Shown piece by piece: positions 24,221-36,934 of a stretch of 64,000 nt of DNA. The stretch is from Sphingomonas sp. S2-65. Its GTDB lineage: Bacteria; Pseudomonadota; Alphaproteobacteria; Sphingomonadales; Sphingomonadaceae. The notes beneath the pieces were generated by a model. It was not told the DNA's origin. It was given only the letters and a program-made list of their open reading frames with translations, and made no database searches. The DNA is taken from the NCBI RefSeq assembly GCF_021513175.1, contig NZ_CP090953.1, forward strand, positions 2,848,501 through 2,912,500, read 5' to 3'. The first letter of the stretch is position 1, and each line of letters starts with the position of its first letter. A program made the translations under genes and the position numbers.

Positions 24221-25359
24221 GCGGCCTCTCGGTTAGGTTCCTCAAGCTGGAACGGAATTTCGATCTCGACGCTGAACCCATCCCCAGGGTTCGTACGCGT
24301 CTCGATGCGATGGTCAGACCCGTAGGCCTGTGCCAACCGTTCCCGTATATTGGCGAGCCCCACGCCAGTTGAAAGGGTCGGCCTTGGTTTGGCTTCGATC
24401 AATCCGGGCCCGGTGTCGGACACGGCGATCTGCACCCGTTCTCCGGTGAGCCGAGCGGTGATGGTGATGTCGGCGCCCTCTTCCTGCGGCGTGACTGCAT
24501 ATTTGATCGCGTTCTCGACCAGCGGCTGGAGCAGCAGCGACGGCAGTCGTGCCTTCGCGACGCGCGGATCGATGTCGAAATGCGGGCGCATCCGTTCGTC
24601 GAAGCGCATCTTCTCGATCTCGAGATAGAGCTTGAGTGTTTCGACCTCCTGGCTGAGCGTCACATGCGCCGTCGGCTCGTTTGCAAGCGTGTAGCGCAGG
24701 AACGACGACAGCCGGCTCAGCATCACGTTCGCACGCTCGGTCTGCTTGAGCAGCACCAGCGTAGAGATCGAATTGAGCGTGTTGAACAGGAAGTGCGGGT
24801 TCAGCTGGTAGCGCAGCATCGCCAGCTGGGCATGGCTCGCCTGGTTCTCCAGCAGCTGCATCTGGTCGATCTGCTGCTCGACGATCAGGTAGAAGTTGAT
24901 CCCGAAATACAGCGCCGACCAGCCGGCGAGCACCGTAAAGTTCAGGAACAGCGCCGCGAGCACCAGCCGCACGCTGATGCCGGGTTCCGCCATCTTGATG
25001 AAGGATACGGTGAAGGCGTCGAGCACTGCATAGATCACCGTTGCGAGTGCCAGCGTGCCCAGCGTGAGCAGGATGCCGGTGATGCGCGGCAATCCGCGGT
25101 AATAGCCGTACAGCGTCGATAGCAGCAGGGTCAGGCAATAGCCGACGATCGATTCGATGATCGCCGTGATGATGCGGTCGACCTCGAGCTCGTTCGAGAT
25201 GCTGGAAACGGTGCGCAGCAGCAGATAGCCGCTCCAGCCGGCGGCCTGCAGCATCCAGAAGGCGCGGGACTTGTCTTCGAAGAAGGGTCGGGAGAGCAGT
25301 CCAGGCTGGCTGACGGTTTGCGGCATCAGTCGCCGCGCGGGTTCCACTGCGTTGCGCAC
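24217..25359 (-). CDS. LytS/AlgZ-type sensor histidine kinase
   Basis: The product has 380 residues from GTG 25359 (with AGAGGG upstream) or 369 from ATG 25326. Four or so membrane helices lie in residues 35-165, without an extracellular sensor domain of any size. The kinase part is of the His_kinase (LytS/AlgZ) type: LRYQLNPHFLFNTLNSISTL with His189, LPSLLLQPLVENAIKYAV (N box), and SDTGPGLIEA and GVGLANIRERL (G boxes). It feeds the LytTR regulator encoded directly downstream. The stimulus is unknown. Confidence 0.92.
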   Translation of the reverse strand: MRNAVEPARRLMPQTVSQPGLLSRPFFEDKSRAFWMLQAAGWSGYLLLRTVSSISNELEVDRIITAIIESIVGYCLTLLLSTLYGYYRGLPRITGILLTLGTLALATVIYAVLDAFTVSFIKMAEPGISVRLVLAALFLNFTVLAGWSALYFGINFYLIVEQQIDQMQLLENQASHAQLAMLRYQLNPHFLFNTLNSISTLVLLKQTERANVMLSRLSSFLRYTLANEPTAHVTLSQEVETLKLYLEIEKMRFDERMRPHFDIDPRVAKARLPSLLLQPLVENAIKYAVTPQEEGADITITARLTGERVQIAVSDTGPGLIEAKPRPTLSTGVGLANIRERLAQAYGSDHRIETRTNPGDGFSVEIEIPFQLEEPNREAA

Positions 25360-25404
25360 CGGCGCCCTCTAACACTGCGCGCACCAGGGGGCAAAGAGGG
25401 GGCA

Positions 25405-25443
25405 CAAACGAAAACCGCCGCCCCATTGCTGGAGCGGCGGCTT
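25405..25443 (-). terminator. Terminator of the TonB-dependent receptor gene
   Basis: Read on the minus strand, GCCGCCGCTCC pairs with GGGGCGGCGG (including G-T pairs) around a loop of about six bases, and TTTTCGTTTG follows. It starts 25 bases after the receptor stop and separates it from the sensor kinase gene. Confidence 0.75.
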
Positions 25444-25467
25444 CGTTGGTTCAGTTGGACGTGCGGC

Positions 25468-28152
25468 TTAGAAGCCGACGACCAGCGAGCCCATGAACGT
25501 GCGCGGTGCGCCGAAATAAGCGTTGCGGACGCTCGTGTTCGACAGGTTGCCGCTGAAGCCAGAGACATAGAGTTCGTCGAACAGGTTGGTCAGGTTGAAC
25601 TGCAGGTAGGTGCGGTCGCCCACATTCGCAAAAGTGAGCGGCACGCGCAGGTCGAGATCGACAACCGTGTAAGCCGGAGTCTTCTCGCCATATACCTGGT
25701 AGTTGGTGACCACGTTGTTGAGCGTGTAGCTCTGCGTCACCGGCAGGTTGACGTCGTTGACGTAGCGCTCGCCGGTGCGCTTCGCTTGGATGCCGAACTG
25801 GAAGTAATCCAGGTTCAGCTCGGCGCGGCCGCCGAAGGTGTAGACCGGGGCGCCCGATTCACGCTTGCCGGCGGTTGCCGCGTAGATCGCCTGGCCAATG
25901 GCGGTGCAGCCATTGGCGCCGGCGGTCACGTTGGCGGCGGTGCACTCGCCGCTGACGACGTCGTCGCGGATCTTCGACTTCAGGTACGAACCATAGGCAT
26001 ACAGGCTCACCTGCCGGATCGGCTGGTAGGCGATGCTGCCGTCAATGCCGTACTTATCGACCGTGCCGAGGTTGCGGTAGATCGACACGTCCAGTTCGGG
26101 ATCATAGGCCGAGGCGAGGCGGTTCTTGTACAGCGTGTACCAGCCCGCCAGCTGTGCCTGGATCTTGCCCGAGCGATAGCGCAGGCCCGCGTCGAAATTG
26201 TCGGTTTTCTCCGGGTTCGGCTTTGCACGGTCGTTGGTGACGGGGAAGGCGAACGACTGATACAGGTTATCCGTACCGGGCACCTGAAGGCCCTTCGAAT
26301 AGTTCGCGAACACCGACAGCGACGGCGCGAGATCGAACGTGAAGCCGGCGCTCGGCAGCACCGCGCTGTAGTTGAACTCACGCTGCTGCGGAGCGGCGTA
26401 GGCCGGGTTGGCGGCCAGGAAGGCGGCCTGCGAGGCGGCGTCGTTGAAGCAATCGACGAAGCCGATGCCGCTGCCCGATTCCGAAACGCACAGGTTGTTC
26501 AGCTTGCGCTTGAAGAACGGAGCGCGGATGCCGGCGTTGACCTGAAGCGCGTCGCCAAAGAACTGGCCACGATATTCGCCCGAGACCTGGTCCAGGATCG
26601 CACGCGACCGACGGTTGCGCTTCTGCATCGGATCGCCTGAGGCGTCGAGCAGCGGAGTCAGCTTCGGGAAGACGTGCTGTGCGTAGCCGTTCTGCTGAAG
26701 CAGTCCGACTTCACCGGTCTGCTTGTGGATGCCGTAATCGTGCGTGTAGGCGATCCGGACCGTGTGCTGATCGTTGAGCTCGTAACGGAGCGACGAGATC
26801 AGGATGTAGCGGTTCGTCTCGGTGTGGCTCGGAGCGTAGACGGTGACGCCCTGGCCCGTGTTGGTGAGCGCGCCGGTCGCAACGTTACGGCCCGAACCGT
26901 CAATGATGTCGCGATCGCCGTTCAGGTCCACGCCGCCGAAATAGGGCTGACCACCGATATAGCCGAAGATCGGCGTGGTGATCGCAGCGCCGGCAGCACC
27001 GGCAGCGCGGGTGTAGAAGCCCTCATTGCCCTTGACGTCGCTCTTGCCGCCATTGGCGCGCGTGTAGGTGTAGCTAGGGTCGACGGTCAGCACCAGGCCA
27101 TCTGCCAGCGTGAAGCGCGAGTTTGCACGCAGGTTGGCGGTGTTGGACGGGTTGAAGCTGTAGTCATACGCCGTGCCACAGCCGCTCGGGGTGTCGGCGA
27201 CACCAGCCTGTGCCGTGTCGATCTGGCAACGGCCCTGGTCATAGAAGCGCTCGTCGCGCGATGTGGGGAAGCGGTTGCTGGTAGCGGTGCCGACGACGCG
27301 CGGCGTGGTGACCAGCGTCTGGTTCGGCGCAGTGCCTGCGACCGTGATCACGGTCGGATCGGTGCGCAGCACGCCCGAGGTGAAGTTCTGGTTGCGGCTG
27401 ATATTCAGGTGGCCTGCGACCGCGACGAAGTCGCCATTGCCGCCGACCGGCTGATACAGCTTGGCGTTGTACTGGGCCTTGTCGACCTTCGACGCGCGAT
27501 TGAACGGGTTCTCGTAGGACTGCGTGCTCGCCGAGAGCCAGGCGCGCGTGCCGAACGGAGTGAAGTTGCCGGTCTCGACCAGACCGAACACGCGGAACAT
27601 GCTCCAGTCACCTGCCGAGCCGATCAGCTTGGCGTGGAAGTCTTCGCTCGGCGTGATGCTGCGATAATTGACGGTCGACCCCGTCGCGGCCGCGGTCGGG
27701 CTGTCGACGTCCGTCGAACCTAGGCTGACATTGACCTGCTCGATCAACTCGGGATCGAGCTGCTGGCTCGAATAGATCGCATAGTTGCCGGTGTCGTTGA
27801 GCGGGATGCCGTCGAACGTCTGCGAGATGCGGCTCGAATCGAAGCCGCGGATCGTCAGCGTGCCGCCCGACGAACCATAGGGATCGTTGTTCTGGAAGCT
27901 GACGCCCGGCATCTGGTTGATCACTTCGTTGATCGACTGACCCGGGACCTGGCGCTGGATGAATTCGCTGGTCAGGACCTGACGCGTCTTCGACGTGTCG
28001 GGAATCTGGACGCCGGCGACGTCCGACGAGCGGGCACCGGTGACGACAACTTCGGTTTCCTCGGCGTCGATCGTGCCGGTCGACTGCGCGAAGGCGCTCG
28101 CCGGAATCATCAGCGCGGCGAAAGCCACGCCAGCACAAAGCTTAGTGCGCAT
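25468..28152 (-). CDS. TonB-dependent outer-membrane receptor
   Basis: The 894-residue protein has a signal peptide (CAGVAFAALMIPASAFAQ), a TonB box-like ETEVVVTG, a plug domain (INEVINQMPGVSFQNNDPYG, TLTIRGFDSSRISQTFDGIP) and a long beta-barrel ending in the aromatic C-terminal strand FMGSLVVGF. There is no STN domain, so it is not coupled to an anti-sigma factor by that route. Family members import siderophores, vitamins or glycans with energy from TonB. The ligand cannot be inferred. An AAGGGA site precedes the ATG at 28152. The gene has its own terminator and sits upstream of the LytS/LytTR pair on the same strand. Confidence 0.92.
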   Translation of the reverse strand: MRTKLCAGVAFAALMIPASAFAQSTGTIDAEETEVVVTGARSSDVAGVQIPDTSKTRQVLTSEFIQRQVPGQSINEVINQMPGVSFQNNDPYGSSGGTLTIRGFDSSRISQTFDGIPLNDTGNYAIYSSQQLDPELIEQVNVSLGSTDVDSPTAAATGSTVNYRSITPSEDFHAKLIGSAGDWSMFRVFGLVETGNFTPFGTRAWLSASTQSYENPFNRASKVDKAQYNAKLYQPVGGNGDFVAVAGHLNISRNQNFTSGVLRTDPTVITVAGTAPNQTLVTTPRVVGTATSNRFPTSRDERFYDQGRCQIDTAQAGVADTPSGCGTAYDYSFNPSNTANLRANSRFTLADGLVLTVDPSYTYTRANGGKSDVKGNEGFYTRAAGAAGAAITTPIFGYIGGQPYFGGVDLNGDRDIIDGSGRNVATGALTNTGQGVTVYAPSHTETNRYILISSLRYELNDQHTVRIAYTHDYGIHKQTGEVGLLQQNGYAQHVFPKLTPLLDASGDPMQKRNRRSRAILDQVSGEYRGQFFGDALQVNAGIRAPFFKRKLNNLCVSESGSGIGFVDCFNDAASQAAFLAANPAYAAPQQREFNYSAVLPSAGFTFDLAPSLSVFANYSKGLQVPGTDNLYQSFAFPVTNDRAKPNPEKTDNFDAGLRYRSGKIQAQLAGWYTLYKNRLASAYDPELDVSIYRNLGTVDKYGIDGSIAYQPIRQVSLYAYGSYLKSKIRDDVVSGECTAANVTAGANGCTAIGQAIYAATAGKRESGAPVYTFGGRAELNLDYFQFGIQAKRTGERYVNDVNLPVTQSYTLNNVVTNYQVYGEKTPAYTVVDLDLRVPLTFANVGDRTYLQFNLTNLFDELYVSGFSGNLSNTSVRNAYFGAPRTFMGSLVVGF

Positions 28153-28315
28153 TAAATGTCCCTTTCGGTGTGCTCGCTGAGCACTGTCACGCGGTGAGCT
28201 TCACCGTCAGGCCCGGCCCATGGAAAGGATTTATGTCGACTCTATGACAGTCAATGGAACCGTTATGAACTCTGTGAGTTGCGCGCCGATTCGGTTGTGC
28301 TGCGTTGCAAAAAAG

Positions 28316-30457
<2,142 letters not shown>

Positions 30458-30477
30458 TTAGGGGAGGGCGGCCCCGA

Positions 30478-30493
30478 CGATCAAGCTTGATCG
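30478..30493. promoter_or_regulatory. Perfect 16-base palindrome in the ligA/metallo-hydrolase divergent gap
   Basis: CGATCAAGCTTGATCG is a perfect palindrome centred in the 72-base gap between two divergent genes. It has the symmetry of a homodimeric regulator site, but could also be chance. No regulator is implied by neighbours. Confidence 0.35.
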
Positions 30494-30520
30494 CACGCCC
30501 GCCGCCCGCGATGACGGGGC

Positions 30521-31687
30521 ATGCGCGTTTTCAAGTTCGTCCTGGCCGTCCTGTTGTGGATCGTCGTCGCCTTCTGCCTGGCAGCGACGGTGCTCCCGCA
30601 CTTCCTCGACCGCATCTATTACGAGGGGCCGGAGAGTGCGCACTATGACGGCGCCCGCTTCTTCAATCCCGATGGCGATGACGACCGACTCCGTACGCCG
30701 CAGGGCAGCGGCCGGTTCGGGTTCCTCGCCCGCTATCTGCTCGGCAATGATGGCCGCCCGGTGTGGCCCGAACGGGTTTCGGTGCGGGAGAGCAAGCCGG
30801 CCCCGCGAGTCGATGGGCAGGCGATGCGCGTCACTTGGGTTGGCCACGCCACGCTGCTGGTCCAGACCAACGGCCTCAATATCCTGACCGATCCGGTGTG
30901 GAGCGACCGCGCCGGGCCGCTGGGCTTCGGCCCGACGCGCGTGGCGGCGCCCGGCATCCGTTTCGACGATCTGCCGCGGATCGACCTCGTGCTCGTCAGC
31001 CATAATCACTACGACCATATGGACCTGGCGACGCTCAAGCGGCTGTGGCTGCGCGACCGTCCGCTGATCGTCACCTCGCTGGGCAACGACCGAGTGATGG
31101 CCGGAGCCGGGGTGCCCGCGCGGGCGCTCGACTGGGGGCAGTCGCTGGAGGTTCGCCCAGGCATGCGCGTGGCCGTCACCCGCAACCATCATTGGGGCAG
31201 CCGCTGGTTCTCCGACCGCAACCGCGCTCTGTGGTCCAGCTTCGTGGTCGAGCTGGCGGGCGGCAACTTCTTCTTTTCGGGCGACACCGGGCTGGGTGAC
31301 GGCAAATGGCCCGCCGAAGCCGCGGCGCTGGGCCCGATCCGCCTTGCCGCCATACCGATCGGCGCATTCCGTTTCGAAGAGAAGCAGATGGCCGCGGGCA
31401 GCCATGTCGGCCCACTCGGCGCACTGCACATCTGGCAGGGGCTCGGCCAGCCTCAGGCGATCCCGATCCACTGGGGCACGTTCCGCCTGTCGCGCGAGGG
31501 CTATGACACGCCGCCGCGGCTTCTCGGGGCGATGCAACGTTGCGCGGGTGCCGACTCGCGCCGCTTTGCGCCAGTGGCAATCGGACGGCCGGTGGAGATC
31601 GCCCCGATGGGCAGCCCGGGTCCGTCGCCAGACTTCGCCAAGCTCGATGCCTGTGTTCGCGCGGGCCAGTTCGATGCCCTGCGCTAA
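30521..31687 (+). CDS. NAPE-PLD-like MBL-fold metallo-hydrolase, membrane-anchored
   Basis: The 388-residue protein has an N-terminal hydrophobic anchor (FKFVLAVLLWIVVAFCLAAT) followed by a metallo-beta-lactamase fold. The metal motif is VSHNHYDHMD with His161, His163, Asp165 and His166; later parts are TRNHHWGSRW, FFSGDTGLGDG and PIHWGTFRLS, which are typical of the NAPE-PLD/RomA (UlaG-like) branch. These enzymes cleave phosphodiester bonds, including N-acyl phosphatidylethanolamine. The active site would face the periplasm if the anchor is an uncleaved signal. A small membrane protein gene follows after 3 bases. Confidence 0.88.
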   Translation: MRVFKFVLAVLLWIVVAFCLAATVLPHFLDRIYYEGPESAHYDGARFFNPDGDDDRLRTPQGSGRFGFLARYLLGNDGRPVWPERVSVRESKPAPRVDGQAMRVTWVGHATLLVQTNGLNILTDPVWSDRAGPLGFGPTRVAAPGIRFDDLPRIDLVLVSHNHYDHMDLATLKRLWLRDRPLIVTSLGNDRVMAGAGVPARALDWGQSLEVRPGMRVAVTRNHHWGSRWFSDRNRALWSSFVVELAGGNFFFSGDTGLGDGKWPAEAAALGPIRLAAIPIGAFRFEEKQMAAGSHVGPLGALHIWQGLGQPQAIPIHWGTFRLSREGYDTPPRLLGAMQRCAGADSRRFAPVAIGRPVEIAPMGSPGPSPDFAKLDACVRAGQFDALR

Positions 31688-31690
31688 GCG

Positions 31691-32134
31691 ATGCGGATGA
31701 CGGGCCGCTACGAGACCAGCATCGATCGCGCCGGGCTTGCGCTGGGCGCGGGAAGCCTGATGCTGGGGCTGGTCACGCTGTTGCTGCTTCTGCCCGACGG
31801 ACGCCATGGCGCCCAGGCGCTTGCGCTCGGCTTCATCCTGGGCACTTTGCTGGGGGCGCTGGGGCTGGTCGCGGTCGCCGGCCCGCTGTGGCTCGTGCTC
31901 CATGTCGCCGGATTGCGCGGTCCGGTCACCGCCGCGCTGGCCGGTGCGGTCCTGACCGTCACGCTGTTCGTCGGGGCGCAGACCCATGGTTTCGGGCTGT
32001 TCGATCAGGCGACGACGGCCAGCGGCGCGGCGCTGTTCCGCTGGGTAAGCGCGCTGCTTACCGCCGGGCTGCTCGGCGTCCTGGCCGCAGGGATCGCGCT
32101 GGCGATGTGGGCCATCGCCTACCACCGGCGATAA
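31691..32134 (+). CDS. Small four-helix membrane protein, function unknown
   Basis: The 147-residue product has four hydrophobic helices (for example LALGAGSLMLGLVTLLLLLP and LLTAGLLGVLAAGIALAMWA) and a polar N-terminus. I recognise no family. It starts 3 bases after the metallo-hydrolase stop and is likely cotranscribed and coupled. An ATG three codons in (MTGRYETS) is an alternative start. Confidence 0.7.
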   Translation: MRMTGRYETSIDRAGLALGAGSLMLGLVTLLLLLPDGRHGAQALALGFILGTLLGALGLVAVAGPLWLVLHVAGLRGPVTAALAGAVLTVTLFVGAQTHGFGLFDQATTASGAALFRWVSALLTAGLLGVLAAGIALAMWAIAYHRR

Positions 32135-32170
32135 GGCGCTGGTCAGGCGCGGGAACGCGTGCCCTTCACC

Positions 32171-32740
32171 TCAGGCAGCGGCGGGACAGGCTCCCACGCG
32201 CTTCCCCGTGGCCCGCAGCGTCAGCGCGATATACCCGGCCTGACCCGGCGCACCGGTCTTTTGATCCAGCGTCACGTCGAACCCGTTGGGCCCGGTCGTG
32301 CCCGAGGCATGGAGCACCGTATCCGGCGCGCCTTCCTTCTTGCAGGCGATGACCGCGTCCAGCTTGCCACCCTTGGACTGGTAGCGCGGATAGGTGCAGC
32401 TTCCCGCCACCTTTTCCAGCTGCGACAGGTCGATCGGCTTCAGCTCGTCCTTGGTCCGGCAGGCGGTCGACGCACGCTCGAGCCCCTTGATCGCCTGTTC
32501 CTGCGCCGCGCGGGCAGAAGCGGGCAGTCCCGATAGATCCGTCGACGCGACCCGAAGCGCCAGCGTCCACTTGCCCGGCGTCATCGCCGCCTTAGGCTGC
32601 GCTGCCTTGATCAGCGTCGACACTTCCTCCGTCGTGGCGTCGGTCGCGTCGATCTCACCGGTCTCGGCGGCGCGCTTCTCTTCGGCCGACTGACAGGCGG
32701 ACAGCGCTAGCGCCGTGAGGGCAAGCAGGATGGTGCGCAT
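32171..32740 (-). CDS. DUF3617-type lipoprotein
   Basis: The 189-residue product has a lipoprotein signal MRTILLALTALALSAC with the lipobox L-S-A-C at Cys16. The mature part shows MTPGKWTLALRV, STACRTKDEL, GSCTYPRYQSKGGKLDAVI, ACKKEG, and SGTTGPNGFDVTL, the order seen in DUF3617 proteins, where a P-G-x-W start and paired cysteines are conserved. The role is unknown; the location would be the periplasmic face of a membrane. It is divergent from the YezG-like gene with a 125-base gap. Confidence 0.8.
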   Translation of the reverse strand: MRTILLALTALALSACQSAEEKRAAETGEIDATDATTEEVSTLIKAAQPKAAMTPGKWTLALRVASTDLSGLPASARAAQEQAIKGLERASTACRTKDELKPIDLSQLEKVAGSCTYPRYQSKGGKLDAVIACKKEGAPDTVLHASGTTGPNGFDVTLDQKTGAPGQAGYIALTLRATGKRVGACPAAA

Positions 32741-32793
32741 CGAATTCGTCCCTGGATCTTGGTCGGCCCTCTCAGACGCGAAAAGCGGCGAAT

Positions 32794-32823
32794 TTGCAAC
32801 GGCGCATATGTTCTTGCTATGTT
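32794..32823 (+). promoter_or_regulatory. Possible sigma-70-type promoter for the YezG-like gene
   Basis: TTGCAA (32794-32799) and TATGTT (32818-32823) are separated by 18 bases; each matches the consensus at four of six positions. They lie 43-72 bases before the ATG at 32866, in a divergent intergenic gap. This is a weak call from sequence alone. Confidence 0.3.
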
Positions 32824-32865
32824 CTGATATCGATGCTATGGGTTACAGCAATCGGGGAGAGTCTC

Positions 32866-33606
32866 ATGCAGATCTCGGCATCGCGGTGGCTGGCATCCTT
32901 CAAGGTTCCTCTAGCCGGCGGCCCGGCGAGGGTGGCGGCGGCCATGGCTGTGCTGTGCGTCCTGATGGCCCCGGCAGCTTCGGCGCTCTCGCCGCGAATG
33001 CCGGCTCAGGCCGCAGTGGCCCAGACGCCTTCTGAACCAGCGGCACCGGCGCAGTGCGCGCGGCGGAAGAAATGCCCACCCGCAGCGACGGTCGTCCTGA
33101 AGGCTCCGCCGATGCTGGAGCCGAAAGCGCGAGCCTCCGATCCGGCCGCCGCCGCGGCTGCGAAGCAGGCTTCGAAGGCGCGCGCACGGGAACGGCGGAT
33201 GCAACGCGCCAGGCTCAAGCTGTTGGGCTCGGTCATGAACGAGATCGCCCAGCAACTGGCCAGTCTCGCCGATGGCGACCCCGAAGGCGTCTTCCTCTAT
33301 GCCGAGGTCGGCAATGGATGGGTGACGCCGAGCGTGTTCAAGCCCGACGGGGACGTCGTCCGCTATCTCGAGTCCGATGACAGCGAGCTCCCCCTGTTGC
33401 TGCTCGAGGCCTGGTCTGCAGAGCCCGAGGACAGGCGCTGGTCGGTCATGGAGTATGACGTGAAGCAGGGCACGTTTTCGGTATCGTTCAAATATCCCGA
33501 AGAGGTCGATGTCGAGAAGATGGACCCTACCAACCGCGAGAAAGCGCTGCGCCTGCGCTTCGGCAAGAAGCAGGTGCTGTATCCGCCAACGGCACCGTCG
33601 ACCTGA
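32866..33606 (+). CDS. Exported protein with C-terminal YezG/DUF600-like domain
   Basis: The ATG at 32866 follows GGGGAGA with good spacing and gives 246 residues. A signal-like stretch (AAAMAVLCVLMAPAASA) is followed by an Ala/Pro-rich linker with CARRKKC and a basic helical segment. From Met124 (MNEIAQQLASLADGD) the sequence resembles the YezG/DUF600 family of B. subtilis-type toxin-immunity proteins: EGVFLYAEVGNGWVTPSVF, WSVMEYDVKQGTFSVSFKY and later REKALRLRFGKKQ match its E-N-x-V-Y, W-x-x and F-x-x-x-F-x-Y-x-E features. An exported YezG-like domain is unexpected, because family members normally work in the cytoplasm. The family match is from memory and the function is open. uvrB follows after 51 bases. 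Confidence 0.6.
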   Translation: MQISASRWLASFKVPLAGGPARVAAAMAVLCVLMAPAASALSPRMPAQAAVAQTPSEPAAPAQCARRKKCPPAATVVLKAPPMLEPKARASDPAAAAAAKQASKARARERRMQRARLKLLGSVMNEIAQQLASLADGDPEGVFLYAEVGNGWVTPSVFKPDGDVVRYLESDDSELPLLLLEAWSAEPEDRRWSVMEYDVKQGTFSVSFKYPEEVDVEKMDPTNREKALRLRFGKKQVLYPPTAPST

Positions 33607-33657
33607 CTCGAACACGCCGATTGCGGCACTGCGTCCCGCACCCAATATGGACTCCCG

Positions 33658-35853
<2,196 letters not shown>

Positions 35854-35906
35854 ACCGCCTCGCGCGGGGAGTTGCCTGACGCACGCGGGCGCTTGCAACG
35901 ACGGCG

Positions 35907-35945
35907 TGAAAAAGGGCCGGCCCGCACACGCGAACCGGCCCCTCT
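35907..35945 (-). terminator. Terminator of the DUF3035 lipoprotein operon
   Basis: On the minus strand GGGCCGG pairs with CCGGCCC (35914-35920 with 35935-35941) across a 14-base loop and is followed by TTTTT. It is 20 bases past the lipoprotein stop and so ends the ileS-lspA transcript. On the plus strand the same hairpin may help stop uvrB transcription. Confidence 0.75.
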
Positions 35946-35964
35946 TACCCGAAAACTCCCGAGC

Positions 35965-36420
35965 TTATTGCGGCTGCGGTGCCGGCGTCGTCGCCGGCTG
36001 CGGTGCCGCGGCACCCGTGCCCGCACTTGCGTCGCGGCCATTGCCCGCCGGCGCGGCGATGATCTCGGACGTGGTGCCGCCCTTGTCGACTACCGCGGTG
36101 TTCGGGCTGCCGGCATTGCTGCGCGCGCCGATATCGGCGCCGCTGCTGCCTGCCGCCTGAAGCGCCGCGCTCTCGCTGGCGCTGCGTGCGGCCGATCCGC
36201 CGAACAATGCGTCGAGCCCCTGGTCGGAAGCCTTGGTGTCCTGCGGGCGCGGGGCGCCAGGCTGCGGCGGCACCAGCGCGAAGTCGGGCGGGATCACCAG
36301 AGGCGCCTGGCGCGCGACGGCGAATTCGTCGGGACGGTTGCGGTTCATGCCGCTCTTGCCGCAGGCCGACAGCGAGGCGGCAAGCGCGATGCCGCTCGCG
36401 ATGGTGATCAGCTTACGCAT
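35965..36420 (-). CDS. DUF3035-type lipoprotein
   Basis: Started at ATG 36420 the product has 151 residues; ATG 36429 is an alternative. The lipoprotein signal is MRKLITIASGIALAASLSAC with lipobox L-S-A-C. NRNRPDEFAVARQAPLVIPP followed by DFALVPPQPGAPRPQ is the diagnostic core of DUF3035. The C-terminal half is low-complexity (Ala, Gly, Pro, Gln) and ends in PQPATTPAPQPQ. It overlaps the lspA stop by 8 bases. Its place next to lspA, the enzyme that processes lipoproteins, is a common alphaproteobacterial arrangement, with no known functional reason. Confidence 0.85.
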   Translation of the reverse strand: MRKLITIASGIALAASLSACGKSGMNRNRPDEFAVARQAPLVIPPDFALVPPQPGAPRPQDTKASDQGLDALFGGSAARSASESAALQAAGSSGADIGARSNAGSPNTAVVDKGGTTSEIIAAPAGNGRDASAGTGAAAPQPATTPAPQPQ

Positions 36421-36934
36421 TGACTTCATTCTCCACAGGAGCCGGCTTGCCGGCCGGCGTATCGCGCACGAACAGGGCGCGGATCAACAGGATCAGCACG
36501 CCGATGGTAATCGCCGCATCGGCGACATTGAAGACCAAAAAGGGGCGCCAGTCACCAAAGTGCAAGTCGGCGAAATCGACGACATAGCCAATCCGGGTGC
36601 GGTCGAGGATATTGCCCAGCGCCCCGCCGAGCACCAGCCCCAGCGCGATGATGTCGGGCCGCTTCTTCTCGCGCAGCATCCACACGCACACCCCGACTGC
36701 GATCGCGCCCGTCAGCAGCACCAGCAGCCAGCGAGTCATCGCACCGCTGGCCGGCAGCAGCCCCAGCGACACGCCGATATTCTTGACGAAGCGCAGATCG
36801 AAGATCGGCAGCACCGTAAGCGACGCGTCCTGGACGTTCAGGCCCAGCGGACCGGTCACCCAATATTTGCTGACCTGATCGATCAGGAACACGGAGGCGG
36901 CGACGAGCAGCCCCAATCTGCGGTTCATGTTCAT
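36413..36934 (-). CDS. lspA: Lipoprotein signal peptidase (signal peptidase II)
   Basis: The 173-residue protein has four membrane helices and the two catalytic aspartates of LspA, in GGALGNILDRTRIGYVVDF and FNVADAAITIG. It cuts the signal peptide of diacylglyceryl-modified prolipoproteins in the inner membrane; many lipoproteins in this window are its substrates. The ATG at 36934 overlaps the ileS stop by 4 bases, which fixes the start. Confidence 0.95.
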   Translation of the reverse strand: MNMNRRLGLLVAASVFLIDQVSKYWVTGPLGLNVQDASLTVLPIFDLRFVKNIGVSLGLLPASGAMTRWLLVLLTGAIAVGVCVWMLREKKRPDIIALGLVLGGALGNILDRTRIGYVVDFADLHFGDWRPFLVFNVADAAITIGVLILLIRALFVRDTPAGKPAPVENEVNA

